A DNA stretch of 32,504 nucleotides from Mesorhizobium sp. M1C.F.Ca.ET.210.01.1.1. Its GTDB lineage: Bacteria > Pseudomonadota > Alphaproteobacteria > Rhizobiales > Rhizobiaceae. The position numbers were made by a program, and so were the translations under genes. Below the pieces are notes generated by a model that was not told the origin of the DNA, did not search any database, and saw only the letters and a list, made by a program, of their open reading frames with translations. Shown here piece after piece: positions 31,401 to 32,504 of this stretch. The stretch is taken from assembly GCF_004791585.1 (NCBI RefSeq), contig NZ_SRUU01000045.1:1-32504 (forward strand), in the 5' to 3' direction. Within the stretch, counting starts at the first letter, position 1; the number at the start of each line of letters is the position of its first letter.

Positions 31401-31592
31401 CTGCTCAAGGCCGGCGCGATCCGCTTCAAGCCGATCCTGCTCACCGCGCTCGCGGCCATGATTGGCGCTGCGGTGATCCTGACCGACCCGATCTTCCAGG
31501 GCCTTGCGATATCGTTGCTGTTCGGCCTCGCCTCCTCGACGCTGCTCACGGTTCTGGTGATACCGGCAATCTATGTGGCATTGAGGACTTGA
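28401..31592 (+). CDS. RND-family efflux pump permease
   Basis: Encodes 1063 residues, the usual size of AcrB-like pumps. N-terminal helix 1 (LTPLFLLAALALGLVALITLP) leads to large periplasmic domains and the central helix block. The proton-relay pair in helix 4 is Asp417-Asp418 in SIGILVDDAIVVIEN. The helix 10 region reads GIIVRNSILLVDF, with Arg in the place where AcrB has Lys940. The VEEEP-like start is PREEEPQISVPMVDI. It exports unknown substrates using the proton gradient. In this family, drug, solvent and metal pumps cannot be told apart by these motifs alone, but it does not look like a CusA metal pump. Co-transcription with SQR and DUF2892 suggests a sulfur-linked or redox-metabolite substrate (inference). 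Confidence 0.94.
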   Translation: MKLGIAGWLTRSFIASPLTPLFLLAALALGLVALITLPREEEPQISVPMVDIHVSANGLKAEDAVKLVTEPLETIIKGIDGVEHVYSQTMDNGALVTARFKVGTSSDAAILRVHDKVRANMDRIPVGIPEPLIVGRGIDDVAIVVVTLTPAPKAAARYSSADLTRLAHELQVEVAKLPDIGLTYIVGEQPEEIQVEPDPEKLSLYGITLQQLTGKIAGANRSFQIGTVRDEGNQRVLVAGQTLQALSDIGNLLLTARDGRPVYVRDVASIVLATSPAENRVMNVAKSGTALSRAPAVSVAIAKRPGTNAVVIADTIVKRLDQVRGQIFPKDVEMVVTRNYGETANEKANELLFHLGLATVSIVLLVAVAIGWREALVVAVVIPTTILLTMFASRIMGYTLNRVSLFALIFSIGILVDDAIVVIENIARHWAMDDARSRTQAAIDAVAEVGNPTIVATLTVVAALLPMLFVSGLMGPYMSPIPANASAAMLFSFFVAVMLTPWLMMKLGRKDQTVAYDHAASAHGGVLGRAYVTVARPILKSRFRAWAFLLIVGIATLGSMALIYTKHVTVKLLPFDNKTELQVVADLPRGSSIEDTDRVLQAAVNRLASVPEVVSFQTYASASAPFNFNGLVRHYYLRSSPEQGDIAVNLLAKGDRSRASHAIALDMRERLKGMAMPEGTVLKVVEPPPGPPVLGTLLAEVYGPDAETRRAVAGKVRQTFASIPFIVDVDDSFHNQPERLRLSIDQDSLEYYKVEQADVYDTLSYLYGGTTVGYSHRGGGRLPIPIRIALSKTNSAVGQRALATPVAANALPGARDIVELGDIVRVSREPASYPIFRHNGRPAEMVMGELAGAFEAPVYGMLAVDDAIAKADWGNVPKPEIALHGQPDDESRPTLLWDGEWEVTWVTFRDMGAAFMVAILGIYILVVAQFGSFKLPLVILTPIPLTLIGIMLGHWAFGAPFSATSMIGFIALAGIIVRNSILLVDFIRHARATDGPLVPVLLKAGAIRFKPILLTALAAMIGAAVILTDPIFQGLAISLLFGLASSTLLTVLVIPAIYVALRT

Positions 31593-31627
31593 GGAGATCA
31601 TCGCCGAGCTTTGCGGCAGGCGCAGGC

Positions 31628-31645
31628 GTGGCGGGATGCCGCCAC
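31628..31645 (+). terminator. Hairpin after the RND gene
   Basis: GTGGCGG-GATG-CCGCCAC, a perfect 7-bp stem with a four-base loop, lies 35 bases after the permease stop. There is no T-tract, so it may only stabilise the 3' end. Confidence 0.35.
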
Positions 31646-31748
31646 TCCCGGCTTGTCGTCGCTGGCATCGCGAATCGGCTCACAAAACGCCGGTGGCATC
31701 GTCGGCATCGACGTAGAGACGGGTGCGGGCTTCGTCTCTCCAGGCGAA

Positions 31749-31778
31749 CATGGGGCCGGCAGGTGAGCCAGCCCCATG
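31749..31778. terminator. Hairpin in the convergent gap before gfa
   Basis: Arms CATGGGGC (31749-31756) and GCCCCATG (31771-31778), an 8-bp stem with a 14-base loop, in the 205-bp convergent intergenic region. No T-run follows on either strand. It could act as a bidirectional 3'-end structure. A smaller 7-bp stem (AGAGACG / CGTCTCT) lies at 31715-31739. Confidence 0.35.
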
Positions 31779-31797
31779 GCAGAAATCGCAGGGCTTG

Positions 31798-32367
31798 TCA
31801 GGCCGCTAGGGCACCCGATTTCTTCGCCGTCCAGGTGGCGATGTAGTCCATCAGGCCTGGGTTGAGGCAGTCATAGGGTTCGAGCCCGATCGATTTGAGC
31901 TGGGCGCGGATGCCGGCCATGCGGCTCGGATCGACGCCGGATTCGATGATCGACGACACGAAGGCGGCAAAGCCCGGCGGCGACCAGCCATCCTCCTCGA
32001 AGCGCTCGGGATGGATGAAGGACAGGCCCTTGAAGGGATGGTCGCGCTCGACCGGACCGTACATGTGCACGCCGCAGCCGGTGCAGGCATGGCGCTGGAT
32101 CAGCGCTGCCGGGTCGACCACCTTCAGCTTGTCGCCGTTCTCGGTGACGGTGACGTCAGTTGTGCCGGCAACGGCAACCACCGAGAAGATCGCACCGTCC
32201 GGCTTCCAGCACTTGGTGCAGCCGCAGGCATGGTTGTGAGCGATCTGGCCCTTGACCTTCACCTTCACCGGATTGCTGGTGCAGGCGCAGACCAGCGTGC
32301 CGCCGGAGAAGGAGGCGCTTTCCTTGGGCAGGCCATTGTCGATCTTCGGATGCAGTTTTTCCGCCAT
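31798..32367 (-). CDS. gfa: S-(hydroxymethyl)glutathione synthase (glutathione-dependent formaldehyde-activating enzyme)
   Basis: Encodes 189 residues from an ATG preceded by GGAGGAAGGTGG. It accelerates formation of S-hydroxymethylglutathione from formaldehyde and glutathione, the substrate of the next enzyme. The zinc-binding cysteines of the Gfa fold are all present: Cys27 and Cys29 (LVCACTSN), Cys48, Cys50 and Cys53 (ACGCTKC), and a late HACTGCGVHMYGP. The length equals that of the Paracoccus enzyme. Its neighbour upstream on the same strand is the class III alcohol dehydrogenase, with 59 bases between, so they form the usual formaldehyde-detoxification operon. It lies outside the oxygen-box island and has no FNR-type box nearby. 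Confidence 0.95.
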   Translation of the reverse strand: MAEKLHPKIDNGLPKESASFSGGTLVCACTSNPVKVKVKGQIAHNHACGCTKCWKPDGAIFSVVAVAGTTDVTVTENGDKLKVVDPAALIQRHACTGCGVHMYGPVERDHPFKGLSFIHPERFEEDGWSPPGFAAFVSSIIESGVDPSRMAGIRAQLKSIGLEPYDCLNPGLMDYIATWTAKKSGALAA

Positions 32368-32426
32368 TCCACCTTCCTCCATGTTTGACCGCAGGGGTCG
32401 CGGATTGCCCGCGGCCTGCGGCTTCC

Positions 32427-32504
32427 TCAGTAAACCACGACGCTGCGGATCGATTTGCCCTCATGCATGAGGTCGAAGCCCTTGTTGATGTCCTCCAGCT
32501 TCAG
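32427..32504 (-). CDS. adhC: S-(hydroxymethyl)glutathione dehydrogenase / class III alcohol dehydrogenase, C-terminal end (partial)
   Basis: The last 25 codons before a TGA at 32427-32429 read LKLEDINKGFDLMHEGKSIR and end SVVVY. That is the highly conserved C-terminus of zinc-dependent glutathione-dependent formaldehyde dehydrogenase. The start and zinc sites lie beyond the right edge. It is upstream of gfa in the same orientation, which supports the identification. The enzyme oxidises S-hydroxymethylglutathione to S-formylglutathione with NAD and also reduces S-nitrosoglutathione. Confidence 0.92.
   Translation of the reverse strand: MKLEDINKGFDLMHEGKSIRSVVVY

Noticed and set aside
1..32504. 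Search for CRISPR arrays, tRNA or rRNA genes, insertion sequences and phage genes.
   Set aside because: No repeat-spacer array, cloverleaf-type tRNA, rRNA segment, transposase or integrase motif was seen by eye. The only tandem array is the coding Met-rich repeat at 8835-8894.

Overview
The window reads as chromosomal or large-replicon DNA of a high-GC alphaproteobacterium, most likely a rhizobial Hyphomicrobiales and plausibly Mesorhizobium. The basis is the 5-aminolevulinate synthase tail at the left edge, the gfa / class III alcohol dehydrogenase pair at the right edge, a rhizobial-type double-hairpin intergenic repeat (12112-12209), and the codon usage. I could not run a database search, so genus is inference.

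Layout: 1-215 is the 3' end of hemA. 297-1911 is a tight three-gene operon (DUF2267 protein, phosphoribosyltransferase, PNPOx-fold protein), followed by an MgtC/DUF4010 membrane protein. 3370-8008 is an arginine deiminase operon arcD-arcA-arcB-arcC in which arcD is frameshifted. 8079-11982 holds a secreted eight-cysteine protein, a Met-rich DUF305 protein with a premature stop, a multicopper-oxidase remnant, and an intact heavy-metal P-type ATPase with an unusual CPD motif. 12240-15219 holds an MFS transporter, an alpha/beta hydrolase and a CxxC protein. A stand-alone groEL paralog (15378-17000) is divergent from the CxxC protein. 17177-22523 (minus strand) holds a P2-type cation ATPase with a universal stress protein (USP), a DUF3775 protein, a cytochrome c, a phasin and a one-TM protein. 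22743-25177 holds a flavin reductase-like protein, a second USP, a small conserved-looking protein and a host-attachment-family protein. 25320-31592 holds an ArsR-family BigR/SqrR-like repressor divergent from an operon of a sulfide:quinone oxidoreductase-like flavoprotein, a DUF2892 protein and an RND efflux pair. The right edge is gfa and the tail of adhC.

What ties the island together is regulatory. I found twelve copies of the dyad TTGA-N6-TCAA (FNR/FnrN/FixK type) and a thirteenth, looser copy that fits the FixK2-type consensus TTG[AC]-N6-[TG]CAA. All are intergenic or at gene starts, and most lie 55-95 bp before a start codon. They precede the DUF2267 operon, arcDABC, the secreted Cys-rich gene, the CxxC gene, groEL, USP+P-ATPase, cytochrome c, one-TM+phasin, flavin reductase, the second USP, the small protein, the host-attachment protein and the SQR operon. 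No fnr/fixK-type regulator gene is in the window, so control must come from elsewhere.

Functionally this looks like an oxygen-limitation survival island: fermentative ATP from arginine, stress proteins, a chaperonin, cation homeostasis, a storage-granule protein, redox proteins and sulfide oxidation. Its gene content resembles the mycobacterial DosR dormancy regulon (USP next to a P2 ATPase, a phosphoribosyltransferase, PNPOx-fold proteins), although the regulator type is different. Several lesions (arcD frameshift, DUF305 nonsense codon, broken multicopper oxidase) show partial decay of the arginine and copper modules, unless they are sequencing errors.
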